A stretch of DNA of 64,000 nt from Arion vulgaris. Taxonomy: Eukaryota > Mollusca > Gastropoda > Stylommatophora > Arionidae. Positions within the stretch are counted from its first letter, which is position 1; every line of letters starts with the position of its first letter. The notes beneath the pieces were generated by a model. That model did not search any database. It was not told where the DNA came from and worked only from the letters and a program-made list of their open reading frames with translations. The DNA is taken from NCBI GenBank assembly GCA_020796225.1, contig CM036754.1:65402000-65465999 (forward strand). The letters are read 5' to 3'. Below, piece after piece: positions 1-13,000 of the stretch. A program made the translations under genes and the position numbers.

Positions 1-290
1 CTAGAGGGTTTTCTATATCCCGGTTAGGAGCATAGCTACAGGGTTTTCTATATCCCGGTTAGGGAGCATAGCTACAGGGTTTTCTATATCCCGGTTAGGG
101 AGCATAGCTACAGGGTTTTATATATCCCGGTTAGGGAGCACAGCTAGAGGGTTTTCTATATTCCCGGTTAGAGAGCACAGCTACAGGGTTTTCTATATTC
201 CCGGTTAGGGAGCACAACTAGAGGGTTTTCTATATTCCGGTTAGGAGCACAACTAGAGGGTTTTCTATATTCCTGGTGAGGAGAGCATAG
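1..290. repeat. Minisatellite, unit about 36-38 bp
   Basis: About eight tandem units built on the core GGGTTTTCTATATCCCGGTT followed by AGGGAGCATAGCTA. The array is cut by the window's left edge, and later units drift (ATATTCC for ATATCCC). It would lie in the intron that follows exon 15 of the minus-strand glucosidase gene. Confidence 0.9.
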
Positions 291-414
291 CTAGAGTGTT
301 CTATACTATTCTATACACTATCGCAAAAGTGTCTATTGTTTACATCCCCAGTTAGGGAGGTTAGCTATAGTGTTTTCTATAGGCTGCAGATTTTAAAGGA
401 CACTACACAAAAGC

Positions 415-690
415 TGAGAGCCGCGGTAGCGTAGTTGTTAGTGAACTCGCTTCTCAAGGCTGGTGGTCTGGGTTCAACTCCGCAGTGCTGGGAATTTTTC
501 CCGACCGCGACGGCTCTCAGGTCGACCCAGCCTCAACTGGGTACCAGACATGCTCTGGGAAAGTAAAGGCGGCCGGCGTGATGATGACCACATCACCCAT
601 TGTGTGCCAACGGTCAATGAAAAATACAGGCCTAACACTGTATTGCCCCATATACCACGAGGTATGAAAGGGTTCCTTTATTTTTTACTT
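415..690 (+). mobile_element. SINE-A copy (tRNA-headed)
   Basis: Reference copy of family A. The head GTAGCGTAGTTGTTAGTGA resembles a pol III A box and GGGTTCAACTCC a B box. The body holds the words CTCAGGTCGACCCAGCC and GGTCAATGAAAAATA and ends near TACCACGAGGTATGAAAGGG. At least six other copies lie in this window. The reading frames across it are incidental. Confidence 0.85.
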
Positions 691-902
691 TTCTTTTTAC
701 ACCAAAGCTGCCACCTTTTTTCTTTCTTGTTGTTACTTGGGTTTGGTCTATGGGACACCTCCACAGTCATTATATCAGTATCAGAATATTCTGAAAGTAG
801 AAGACTAACAGGTATTGTGTGTATTCATAAATAAGTAAATATATCAGGACTCAAATAAATACAGGTGTTTGTTTACCTGTCATACAACCCAGTCTCACTG
901 AC

Positions 903-1031
903 CTTTGATAGTGACCTTATGCCAAATGGTGACAGGAATTCCTCCTCTGTGAAGACAGTCTTGAGAACTAGTTTCAATTTTGTATAAGAGACAAGAGTCA
1001 GGAAGAATTCGTTTTCTCCTAGCTTGCATAC
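903..1031 (-). CDS. Glucosidase exon 15
   Basis: Acceptor CTGTATTCAG precedes 1031 and donor GTCAGTG follows 903. The 43 codons end in [19 protein letters not shown], the strongly conserved EFLSPYGIRSLS motif of the family. Phase 0 in and phase 0 out. The family continues for roughly 130 or more residues, so further exons lie left of the window; none is visible in 1-900. Confidence 0.9.
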
Positions 1032-4000
1032 CTGAATACAGACAATGACATTAGTTCACATCTGACTACAGACATGATGTTCACACCTGAATACATATGG
1101 AGTTCACACCTGAATACAGACAAGGACATTTTTTCCCTCGATAGTCAGATATGAATTCATGGTGTCTAATATGGAGCCTCTGACTGATTTTTACTTGAAG
1201 GCATGTTTTTCTTATCACCAGTGTTCCTCGACATTTAGGTGAACTTTATTCCGACTTCAGAGGTACTTGTAAGTTAGATCCCCAAGTAAAGGATCAGGGT
1301 CTTCTATTATGTTCTATAGTCCAATCACATACCGTGTGCACAACAAGAATATGTTTTTGAGGGTCAAGCTAGCCTTAAACTCTGTAATTTTTATGTCACA
1401 TGGTCACTATCACTGAGTTATCAACTTTGTTGTCTGTGACACTCTTCTTCTTTGCGATCGCTATTTTGATGATTATACCATCAGATGTGTTTTTATGATG
1501 TAGTTGCTGGTGCCATGTAGTTTTGAATGTAGTGTTGTGTTGTAGGGCTAGCATTCCTTTCTAGGGAGGACATACAGGGGTCTCAAACTGCTAGATAAAA
1601 TGTATTCATTAATTTCTTACTTTTTCCTCTCCGCTCATTGTGGAGCATAGAGTCTCAACAGTTGTTCGTCCCTTTTCCTGGTCTCTGGATGTTTTCTTCA
1701 TGTCTTCCCAAGACAGTCAAACACCCTTCAGATCCTCAAGAAGACTTTGTATCAGCTTCCTTGTGAGTTTGGATTCTGCATGTCATCTGTCTCCTGCATG
1801 GCGGCATCAGCCATTTCGAGGTTTGAGTTATTAGTTTTGGACAATTTGTCACCCATGTGTTGCCAGGGCTCGCAAAGGGAGCAAAGAATAGTAACACTGC
1901 TTCCGACAAGGCATGTCGTAAGAGGCGACTGAGGTAGGGGCCTTGGGAAGCTACCTTAGTAAATAAAAAGTGTAGCAGAAATCGGATGTGCTGGTCTACT
2001 TATAGGCGCATAACTGGTACAACATACCATCTCTCTTAAGCTTGGATCACATACAAATCACAAGTGGGCAATATGGAGCGTTCTAAGAAGAAGAAGGACA
2101 ATTTTTTGTGTGGATTTCTGTAACTACGTTTTTTTTTAAATGGATGGGTAGTTAGCCCATCACACAACCCCCAACCTGGAAGACCAGAAGGCCACATTTA
2201 GTCTGACCTCTCTCCTTTGACCTGTCCGGATTGAGTCTATTCTATCTATTGTCTATTCCCAGGTGGAATATGTAGTTGGCTGTCCACTCTTGCCCTTAAG
2301 CGTAGGGATGGGAGCTTTAATTTGCATTCTAGGGCCAGATGTGTCACCCTTGTTGTGTTACATCCGTGTTTATGTAGTGTGGTCTTGATATTGCCGGATT
2401 GAGTAACCATTTAAATCCTCAAAGTGTAAATTTAAATATTAATCAGATAAGATTTGTTGACAATATCAAACAAGAAAGAAAAGCCATACAAAGGGAGAGT
2501 ATGCTCGATCACATTTCAGTAGAAAAGCCTTGATAAGTGGTGAGTGCTTGAGGTCAATTGTACAGCAGCCAAACAGAGGGACAATTCCGGTCCAGGATCG
2601 GAGACGGATAGGGGTGACATATGGTCCATGATAGTGGATGACATCATAGAAGAACTTGTCCTGGTCATCCCACAAACCTGCAGATGTAATTTAACAATGA
2701 ATACATCATCATCATATTAAGGGGAGAAATGTCAACGCGTTGCCATGGAAACAATAAAAAATGGCAGCCAAACACAACATTTTAAACCCTAAGGCTCTGA
2801 AAGTAATGAATATAAATGAATTCTGTTCTCACTCTAAGGTGAGCAATTGTAATATCTAAAATATTACACATGATTTTAAGGATATATTAAATATTACATT
2901 TTTATGAATTTTTGGGTAAACACACCCCAAAAACAGCTTTTTGGACAGAATTTTGAGGCATTTTTACCCAAAATTTATAAAAATTAAATATTTAATATAT
3001 CCTAAAAATCATATGTAATATTTTAGATATTACAATTGCGCACCTAGAGTGAAAACAGAATTCATTTACATTCATTAGATTCAAAGCCTTAGGGGTTTGA
3101 AATTTTGTTTTTGGCGGCCATTGTGTATTGTTTCAAGGCAACGCTTGACATTTTTTTTTACTAAATTTTTCTACTATATTCTACGTCATAATCTTTCAAA
3201 ATGGTTATACATATATTACATTAATATGAAAACAACGAAAATAGCTTCTTGATCGCCGGCACTACCGAATCCCCCCTTAAGTGAGTTAATTGTTAAACTG
3301 TTACATTGAGTTGATTGATGCATTGATTGATTGATGGATTGATGGCTACATTGTGTATGTTATCGAGTGTATTTATCTGTCTGTATATGTTATGTCTGCC
3401 GTGTAGGAAGTCTGAATTTCTTTGCTTCTTTTGTATCCTTTGCTTGATAAAGACCTTTTGGTTAAAATGTTGCTGTGTCTTGTTTTTGTACTTTACATGT
3501 TTTTGTTTTGGAGACCCTAACAGCTCTCAGGTTGACTTAGCTTTAATTGGGTACCAGAAAAACACTCCGAAGTAAGCTCTCAGGTTGACTTAGCTTTAAT
3601 TGGGTACTAGAAAAACACTCCGAAGTAAAGGTGACAGGCATGATAGTGACTAATCACCCATCATGTACCGATGATCAATGAAAAATTTGGGCCTAACACT
3701 GTTCCCCAGTGTACCTTAGGGTATGAAAAAGTGTTAAGGTATATTGGGTAACACAGTGTTAGGCCTGTATTTTTCATTGACCGTGGTATGTGATGATGTA
3801 AGATGTGGTCAACTTCACTCCAGAAGCCTTTACTTCCCAGTATTTTTCCTGGTACCCAGTTGAGGCCGGGTAAACCTGAGAGGCATTACGGTCAGAAAAA
3901 TATTCCACTGTAGAATTGAATCAGGATCACGCCCGAGTGGTTACCGGGCCCAAATTTGGGGTGTAAAGAATAGAACCACTATTATCTGCCAGCATGTCGT

Positions 4001-7000
4001 AAGAGGCGACTAAGGAGGTTTGGCTGAAATCGGATGCATGTGTCCTAAACATGTATAAGTCTATGCGTTTAGGGGCCTACCAAACCAATGTGCAACGTAT
4101 ACACGTTCTTGGTAAAGATGAAACATATCACAAAGAGTGATTAAAATTAGTCGTAAAGAACGAATGCAAAGAAGAAGAAGAATCAGGATCAAGCGGGTAA
4201 GAAGTGAGTCACTAACCATGTAAAGAACGAATGCAAAGAAGAAGAAGAAGAATCAGGATCAAGCGGTAGAAGTGAGTCACTAACCATGTAAAGAACGAAT
4301 GCAAGAAGAAGAATCAGGATCAGCGGGTAGAAGTGAGTCACTAACCATGTAAAAACGAACGCAAAGAAGAAGAATCAGGATCAAGCGGGTAAGAAGTGAG
4401 TCCCTAACCATGTAAAGAACGAATGCAAAGAAGAAGAATCAGGATCAAGCGGGTAAGAAGTGAGTCACTAACCATGTAAAGAACGAATGCAAAGAAGAAG
4501 AATCAGGATCAAGCAGGTAAGAAGTGAGTCACTAACCATGTAAAGAACGAATGCAAAGAAGAAGAATCAGGATCAAGCGGGTAAGAAGTGAGTCACTAAC
4601 CATGTAAAGAACGAACGCAAAGAAGAAGAATCAGGATCAAGCGGGTAAGAAGTGAGTCCCTAACCATGTAAAGAACGAATGCAAAGAAGAAGAATCAGGA
4701 TCAAGCGGGTAAGAAGTGAGTCACTAACCATGTAAAGAACGAATGCAAAGAAGAAGAATCAGGATCAAGCGGGTAAGAAGTGAGTCACTAACCATGTAAA
4801 GAACGAATGCAAAGAAGAAGAATCAGGATCAAGCGGGTAAGAAGTGAGTCACTAACCACTACGCTACTACGACTCTCATAAACCTACATGTAGAATAACG
4901 ACTTATCGTAAGACTTAACATGACCAACCTCCTTCGCTGACAGGACGATTAATAGCTTTAGCAATGTTGAGGAAATGTTTGAGGAACTTGACAGCCATAT
5001 CTGTGTAGCTGCTGTCAAACTGGCACAACTCGATAGATATCTGAAGCATGTTTAAAGCAAATAGTCCCATCCATCCTGTGCAGTCAGCCTGACAAGAGAA
5101 AACAAGTTGGCAATTATTGTGAGAGGGAGAAAGGAATAACAGGTGGACAATGTTTTAGGAGGGGGGAGCAACAAGGAATAACAGGTGGACAATGTTTTGA
5201 GGGGATAAATAAATAACAGGCCAACAATGTGAAATAACAGGTCAACAATGTGGAATAACAGGTAAACAATGTGGAATAACAGGTAAACAATGTGAATAAA
5301 GATCACCAACTGCTAGCAATGAACCACATCACATGGAGATCTAAAACCTCTGCCCTATGTGCCGCCTGTGGCACAAAAGGAACAAACTAACGAAGTATGG
5401 AATAACAGGTAAACAATGTGGAATGACAGGTAAACAATGTCGAATGACAGGTAAACAGTATGGAATAACAGGTAAACAGTGTGGAATAACAGGTAGACAG
5501 TGTGGAATCACAGATAAACAGTGTAAAATAACAGGTAAGCAATGTGGAATAACAGGTAAACAATGTGGACTAACAGGTAAACAATGTGGAATAACAGGTA
5601 AACAGTGTGGACTAACAGGTAAACAGTGTGGAATAACAGGTAAACAGTATGGAATAACAGGTAAACAATGTGGAATAACAGGTAAACAGTATGGAATACC
5701 AGGTAAACAATGTGGACTAACAGGTAAACAGTGTGGAATAACAGGTAAACAATGTGGAATGACAAGTAAATAATGTTATGAAAGCACATAAAAGAATATA
5801 GCGGATAATACTACTTGAGTATTTACCTGTTTCAAGGACGTGACCCCAGAAGGTAGATTTGACCGATCAAAGACACTAATGTTATCTAGTCCCATAAATC
5901 CATTACCATATATGAAGAGAGACTTGGGGTCTTTCTTGTGCCACCTGAGAAATACAATGTTCATATTTACACTATTCAGTTCTCAATCCCCAACATTGTC
6001 AAAAGGGGTTGAGAAATTAATAATGGCAGTGCAAGAGAAAAGTAAGAAAAAAATTGATATCTCAATGTGGCCAAAAAAACAAAAATAATGACAACTTAAA
6101 TAACAAGCAGGTCAGAAGTTAGTAAGTTGAACGTATTTGAAAATAGATGTCTGCCAAAAATAATTAACATAAAATGGGACGAATTCAGGAGAAGTGATGA
6201 AATCAGAGAAATGTCTGGTCAACCACTAGTTCTTCTTCTTACATTCGCCGCTATGAATTCGGCATAGTCAGGGTGTTTGGTACTTCTGACTGGTTTTTGC
6301 GTGAAGGCATGCTTTCCTTATTATCAGTGGCCCCCCGTCATACAGGTGTGTCTTCTCCGACTTCAGAGGTAGACCGCTAGTGACAAATGTTATAAGAATG
6401 AGAAGATGGAGATATGTTGTGCATACTTGAGAAGAAATGATCAAAGAATACCAAAACAGGCATTGAAGTGGGAGGCAAAGGGTTCAAGAAAGAGAGAATG
6501 CTCTAAGGAAACCCTGAAATGGACTTTGCTGAGAGAGGCAAAAAAATATAGGACTCAATTCCACAGGAGAGATTGAGCAAGTTGCCCAGGACAGAGCAGT
6601 GTGGAGAAATTACTTGCAGGCCGTATGTAACGTATGGCGGTCGAGAGGAATATATATTTGTGTGTCAGGAGGGAGGTAAAAAAAAAAAAAGTAAAAGAAC
6701 CCTTTCATACCTCGTGGTATATAGGTCAATACAGTGTTAGGCCTGTATTTTTCATTCCCACGATGGGTGATGTGGTCAGCATCACGCCGGCCGCCTTACT
6801 TTCCCAGAGCATGTCTGGTACCCAGTTGAGGCTGGGTCGACCTGAGAGCCGTCGCGGTCGGGAAAATTCCACGCGCATTGCGGGAGCTGAACCCTGACCA
6901 CCAGCTTTGCAAAGCAAGTTCACTAACAACTACGCTACAGCGGCTCTCTAGGGAGGTAATAACAACTATTATTTACATTATATTATTCTTCTTCTTCTTC

Positions 7001-10000
7001 TTCACTCTTCGTTCCTAGGGAGGCATAGGTCCACAACCAAGGCTATCCAAGCCCTCCTATTCAAGACTATCTTTTACAGATCTCTCCTATCTCTCCCCAT
7101 TTTCTTTCATTCTGCCTCTAACTCCCATAATCCTAGAGATCTTTCCGGTCGAACGAAGGTGAGTCGGCAGCCCGATTTCCTTTCGGAAATCATCAGGTCG
7201 CTTCATGAGTCCTTTAGTGCAGGTCCTTCTTCTTCCTTAAGTGGCGAGTTATGAATTTCTCTGGTTGTGATTTGTATAGCTATCTAGTGCTATTTACGGG
7301 GTGGGGTTGCGAGCCCCACACCCAACCTCCTTAGTCGCCTATTACGACATGCGTGACAGGTAACAGTGGCTCTACTCTTTACACCCCCATTTTGGGCCCC
7401 AGTAACCACTCAAGCAATTTACATGATATAAATTTGATTCTCTCACCACTGAAAACAAAATATCAGACGATTGAAGCAGGTTTTCAGGAAAGCTAAGTCT
7501 CGAACCGCTTCATGCTTGTACAGTTTCCAAACAGCCCAGCATATGATTGGAGGGTTAGTGTCTCCTAAGTCAAACTCACAACCTGGGATCTGTAACACAG
7601 AAACCATCAAATATTATTCATAGAATAATTTATTTGAAAAATGGTATAGTTTGAAAAATGTATAGTTTGTTTAAAAATTGTATGAAAATAAATGAAAATC
7701 ACGGCATATCCTTTACAGGATGTCACCATCAACCCTAGTAAATGAGTTGTTCCGTTTTCTAAGCACCACTTATACATTCAGTAGTTTGTCATTGCTATTT
7801 TAATGGATTGTATAGCTTATTTGAAAATGGTATAGCTTGTGTGAAATTAACGTGAAATGAAACTTCTGGCGTGCTAGGAGAAGCATGCACTGGTGTCGGA
7901 ACCTGTCATAACAAAAACACAGCTCTCATCGGTACCAATGGATGTGAATACAACGAAAGGTATGGAGTTTTATGCCTTAGGTACATATTTCAGAAGGAGA
8001 GTACATCTCAAAAAGAATGACATACCAAATATGCAAATGGACTGATTAATCAACATCAAACTGGCATGTTGGGCAGTTGTTGGATTTGTTGAGGCTGGGA
8101 TCGGAGCACCTATGGACATGTCCTATGATGATAGTCATATAACTGCTATCACCCGAGTGGTTACCGGGACCCAAATTTGGGTTGTAAAGAATAGAACCAC
8201 TATTACCTGCCACGCATGTCGTAAGAGGTGACTAAGGAGGTTTGGCTGAAATCGGATGCATGTGTCCGCCAGGGAATGCTAACCCGAAACAAATGCTTGC
8301 AGAAAACGGATGCACCAGGACGTAAGGCGCATAACATGGTGCAATGACCCTCACAATGAGGAATGGGATAACGGATTCTACGGTTGCCAATCTGTCTCGG
8401 AGATATAGCCACGCAGTAAGAATGCCAGACCTACCATCACGAGGATGGCCAAAACTTACTTTAGGGAAGAGGTTGGCACAAACGGGAATTAGAAATCATA
8501 GGAATTATATCCTACAGAACTGCTCCCATTATGCAAACTTGAGAAGAAAGAGATGACCCACTTACACTAGCGTCCTAGACAAACTGTATGGCATGGCTGA
8601 TAATCTGAGGCAGACGGCTGTCTTTATTAGAGAATCCGAAATCCCAATCTAGTGAGAACCAGAAGAAGAAGAATATAACTGCTATGTCTCACATAAGATT
8701 GCAGTAACACATACATGTCCACTATCACATAAGATTAACACATACATGTCCACTATCACATAAGATTAAGTCATACCTGTCCATTAGGATGCATGTATCT
8801 GTCCGACATGAGCAATAAGATTTGCTCTTTGGCCAGTGGCATGTCAATCCGTGCATACTGGACGCTGTGGAAGGCCAAGTCCCAGGCTGCAAACTGTGGA
8901 CAGTATGTATGGGAAGCAATGTATGGGATGAAATGTTTTCTTGTTTTTCTTAACTATACTGTTTCAATAAATCTGTTATAGTTCTTCGTTTCATTATTTT
9001 TATTGACATTTTAACAACTCAGCCCCCTCCTCAGGGCTCTGAATTTCGCCCTATTGGGCCCACAAGCAACTCAACTTGGGCCCCCACCTCAGGGCCCGAG
9101 TTTCGCTCCACGTGGGCTCACGTTTCTTCTCTGGATGCACCCCTCATCCCTTTATGTTTACCTGTTCAGCTTTTCCCATCAACCGGGAGAGATGTGCATT
9201 AATAGTTACTCTGCGATTCCGCTCGTCTGTGTTGCGAGCGGATCTCATCCAACATGACTACATCTGCATTACTACTTATACCAGAGTAGCTCTCCTTCGA
9301 TTCCTACCCGCTTAGCCAGGCAAGATCGGTTGTCTGTTACCAGGATCAGCACATGGAGGTGGGGTAGGATCTTGATTAGTGCCAGCTCACCAATCCTGGC
9401 GCTGCATTGTCCCTATGCGCCTTTGACCCAGTGTGCTATTAGACACATGCAGCTTCCACAAGAGATTTACAATGCTGCCGTCATTCTACCAACTGTTTTG
9501 CATGTCAGGCCACAATCTTTCAACTCTCTTTCCACAGTTCTTCTCTTTCTACTATCTTACCCATGGAAACTTTTTCAAACTGTCATACAGGCTGATGTCT
9601 TACCCTTGGAAACTGTCTCAAACTGTCATACAGGCTGATGTCATACCCATGGAAACTGTCTCAAACTTCAAACTGTCATACAGGCTGATGTCTTACCCAT
9701 GGAAACTGTCTCAAAACTTCAAACTGTCATACAGGCTGATGTCATACCCATGGAAACTTTCTCAAACTGTCATACACGTTGATGTCTTACCCATGGAAAC
9801 TTTCTCAAACTGTCATACAGGCTGATGTCATACCCATGGACACTGTCTCAAACTGTCATACAGGCTGATGTCTTACCCATGGAAACTTTCTCAAACTGTC
9901 ATACACGTTGATGTCATACCCATGGAAACTTTCTCAAACTGTCATACACGTTGATGTCATACCCATGGAAACTTTCTCAAACTGTCATACAGGCTGATGT

Positions 10001-13000
10001 CATACCCATGGACACTGTCTCAAACTGTCATACAGGCTGATGTCATACCCATGGAAACTTTCTCAAACTGTCATACAGGCTGATGTCATACCCATGGACA
10101 CTGTCTCAAACTGTTATACAGGCTGATGTTTTATCCATGGAAACTCTCTCAAACTGTCATACAGGCTGATGTCTTACCCATGGAAACTTTCTCAAACTGT
10201 CATACACGTTGATGTCATACCCATGGAAACTTTCTCAAACTGTCATACAGGCTGATGTCTTACCCATGGAAACTTTCTCAAACTGTCATACACGTTGATG
10301 TCATACCCATGGAAACTTTCTCAAACTGTCATACAGGCTGATGTCATACCCATGGAAACTTTCTCAAACTGTCATACAGGCTGATGTCATACCCATGGAC
10401 ACTGTCTCAAACTGTTATACAGGCTGATGTCATACCCATGGAAACTTTCTCAAACTGTCATACACATTGATGTCATACCCATGGAAACTTTCTCAAACTG
10501 TCATACAGGCTGATGTCATACCCATGGAAACTTTCTCAAACTGTCATACAGGCTGATGTCTTACCCATGGAAACTCCCATTTGTCTGGCATAATCAAGAT
10601 ATCATGGCAAGTTAGATGATTCCAGCCAAGCTTCTTCTTCCCAAAGAGAGTCTTAAAATAAGTCTCATCGTACATTTTCAGCAACTCTGAGGAAGATAAG
10701 ATATCTCTAACATTATCATCACCATCATCAACACCATCATCATCATTATCCCCACCATCATCATCATCCCAAACAGAATTATTATCCTTATCAACTTTGT
10801 AATTTAACAAAAAGGCATTTAAAGATCAAGGTCTGGCTTTATTGCACTGGGTTTCCCCAAATCACTCAGTCCCTCTATGCAGAAATGACATGCCATCTGC
10901 CGAGAGTATTGCACAAAGTATGAACTTCAGTAGTTCTAGCAACAATCCCAAGAAAAAAATTCACCTGTAAACCAAACTATGCGGCTCAGATTTGAACCCA
11001 TGACCTTCAGAATGCAAGGTAAATGGAAATCACATTCGTTCTCATCAATGAACATGCTGGAGTCAGAAGTAATGATTGAGTTGATAGATTGGCCGACATG
11101 GCTATGATATCAGAAAGCCCTACAATGGACCGAAATGACATTCTTAACATATTGAGAGAGCCTATACGAACAGAGGAGTTTGAGGGTTGTGAATCCCACT
11201 TGCTAACAAGATTGAGAGAGATGGGTATCGATATTTGTGCAGCCTGAAAAGAACAACACATCAAATATGTTAAATGATTGATTAATTAGGATTGAACTGA
11301 CGTGTTTGGTGCTGGATACTGCTGGATTTGTTTAGGCGAAGATTGGAGCACATATAAACATCTCCCAAGTGTTAGGATGATAGTTCTCTTATAACTGATA
11401 ACAGGATCGCAGGCGAGAGAGAGAAAAACTGATAACAAGAAGTCTACAATAATAATTAATGAGGATCTTCTTCTTCTTCTTTGCGTTCATTCTTTACGAC
11501 CAATTTTAATCACTCTTTGTGATATGGTTGATCTTTGCCAAGAACGTTATACGTTGCACATTGGTTTGGTAGGCCCCTAAATGCATAGACTTCTACACGT
11601 TTAGGACATGTGCATCCGATTTCAGCCAAACCTCCTTAGTCGCCTCTTACGACATGCGTGGCAGGTAACAGTGGTTCTATTCTTTACACCCCAAATTTGG
11701 GCCCGGTAACCACTCGGTGGATAAATGAGGATGAAGTGATTGTTCTAGTTTAGTTTGGTCGGATCATGATCATTGTCCATCGAACCAATTAGTCCATAAG
11801 TGCTTCGATCTCCTCCTCATTATGTCTCTCAGTTTAATTTAGTCGTCAGATCATGATCATTGTCCATCGAACCAATTAGTCCATAAGTGCTCTGATCTCC
11901 TCCTCAGTATGTATCTCAGCGTGTGGCAACAAACGACACCAGTTCTATGTTGGTTTACTATTCTTCTTTGGCTACCAGTATAGTGCTCTTGTCTAGCTAC
12001 ACCACATTTGACTTGGTATTCTTGCAGTCTGGTTAGGGTTGTAGCTTCACCACCATTACTTGAATAATTTACATGTCCACTCTCCCTTAGGGTAGGGAAT
12101 TCAGCATATGAATCATTGCTCGCTCGCTTTGTACAGTAGCCAAATCTGCTAGTCTATAGGCATGTTCATTTACCCCTTACACCTGAATGCCCTGGCACAA
12201 AACTGGAACTGATTTTTCTCAGACTAGACCTCTTCAGCAACTCCAACCATTATCTCAGAGCCCAACCTGTTTAAATCTTCCTAAGAACACTCATTGAGTC
12301 ACTGAGAAAACATGCATGGATAAAAGTCTTCCAGCCAGAGCATCACTTTAATTACTGCCATGATTTCCATAGTGAGACTGCTTGTAGTCACAGAAAAACT
12401 ACCACTGTCTTTCTTCACAACATCCCCTCTGACTTGAGCAGTGAAAGTCCATGAACTCCATGGAATGTTCTAGACAAAGTGAATTACAAATTCAAGATGC
12501 TTGCTCTCACCTTTGTTCTTAATGTCCATGTTATAAATGTAGAGCTGTTTCGACCACAGCAAGCCAGCGAGAGCCTGTCTGCAAATATTGGATTCTTCCT
12601 TGGAGCAACCTTTTGGTATGTTCTAGAAGGAGGATATAGATAACAATCATCACCATGGTAACCAAATAACGCAACAGATCCTGAAACATTTCTACACTTG
12701 AACATTTTCCTAACAGAATAAAAAAATGAACATCGCGAACCACATCAACATTTCCAAGAACGAGCGCCTGCTGTGAAACATTATAACTTTATCCATCTCG
12801 TACAAGCGTATCCATCGAAGGACATGTGTCATGATGCTGTCAAGGGGTTTCCTCAGTGTGTATCGTATCCATTGGAGGACATGTGTCATGATGCTGTCAA
12901 GGGGTCTCTTCAGTGTGTATCGTATCCATTGCCACTTTCTGCCCCTTATTTCTTGTTCCACTGCTGTTGTCCTGCTCTATCCCACAGTTCCCTGTTTGTG

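Noticed and set aside
419..480. tRNA-like sequences with A and B boxes (also at 17298, 44733, 50965, 59406, 62285)
   Set aside because: Only the promoter half is tRNA-like, copies recur with a common non-tRNA body, and acceptor-stem pairing is absent. They are SINE heads.
2466..2489. Continuation of the exon 14 frame to a stop (VWLFFLV)
   Set aside because: Considered as a natural C-terminus, but the conserved [13 protein letters not shown] exon further along shows that the gene continues.
4155..4860. Regularly spaced repeats resembling a CRISPR array
   Set aside because: The repeats are contiguous 64-bp units without unique spacers, in a eukaryotic intron. The same holds for the other arrays.
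5357..5789. Long open frames on both strands (repeats of TGKQCGI or YLLFHIV)
   Set aside because: They are translations of the 21-bp minisatellite, which has a length divisible by three and no stops. No gene context.
10700..10810. Acidic poly-Asp extension in frame with exon 9
   Set aside because: It lies upstream of a strong acceptor, is made of an ATC/CAT repeat, and exon 8 joins exon 9 in phase without it.
12484..12743. Two open frames over exon 8
   Set aside because: Wrong frame. The third frame, bounded by clear splice sites, encodes the conserved [12 protein letters not shown] block.
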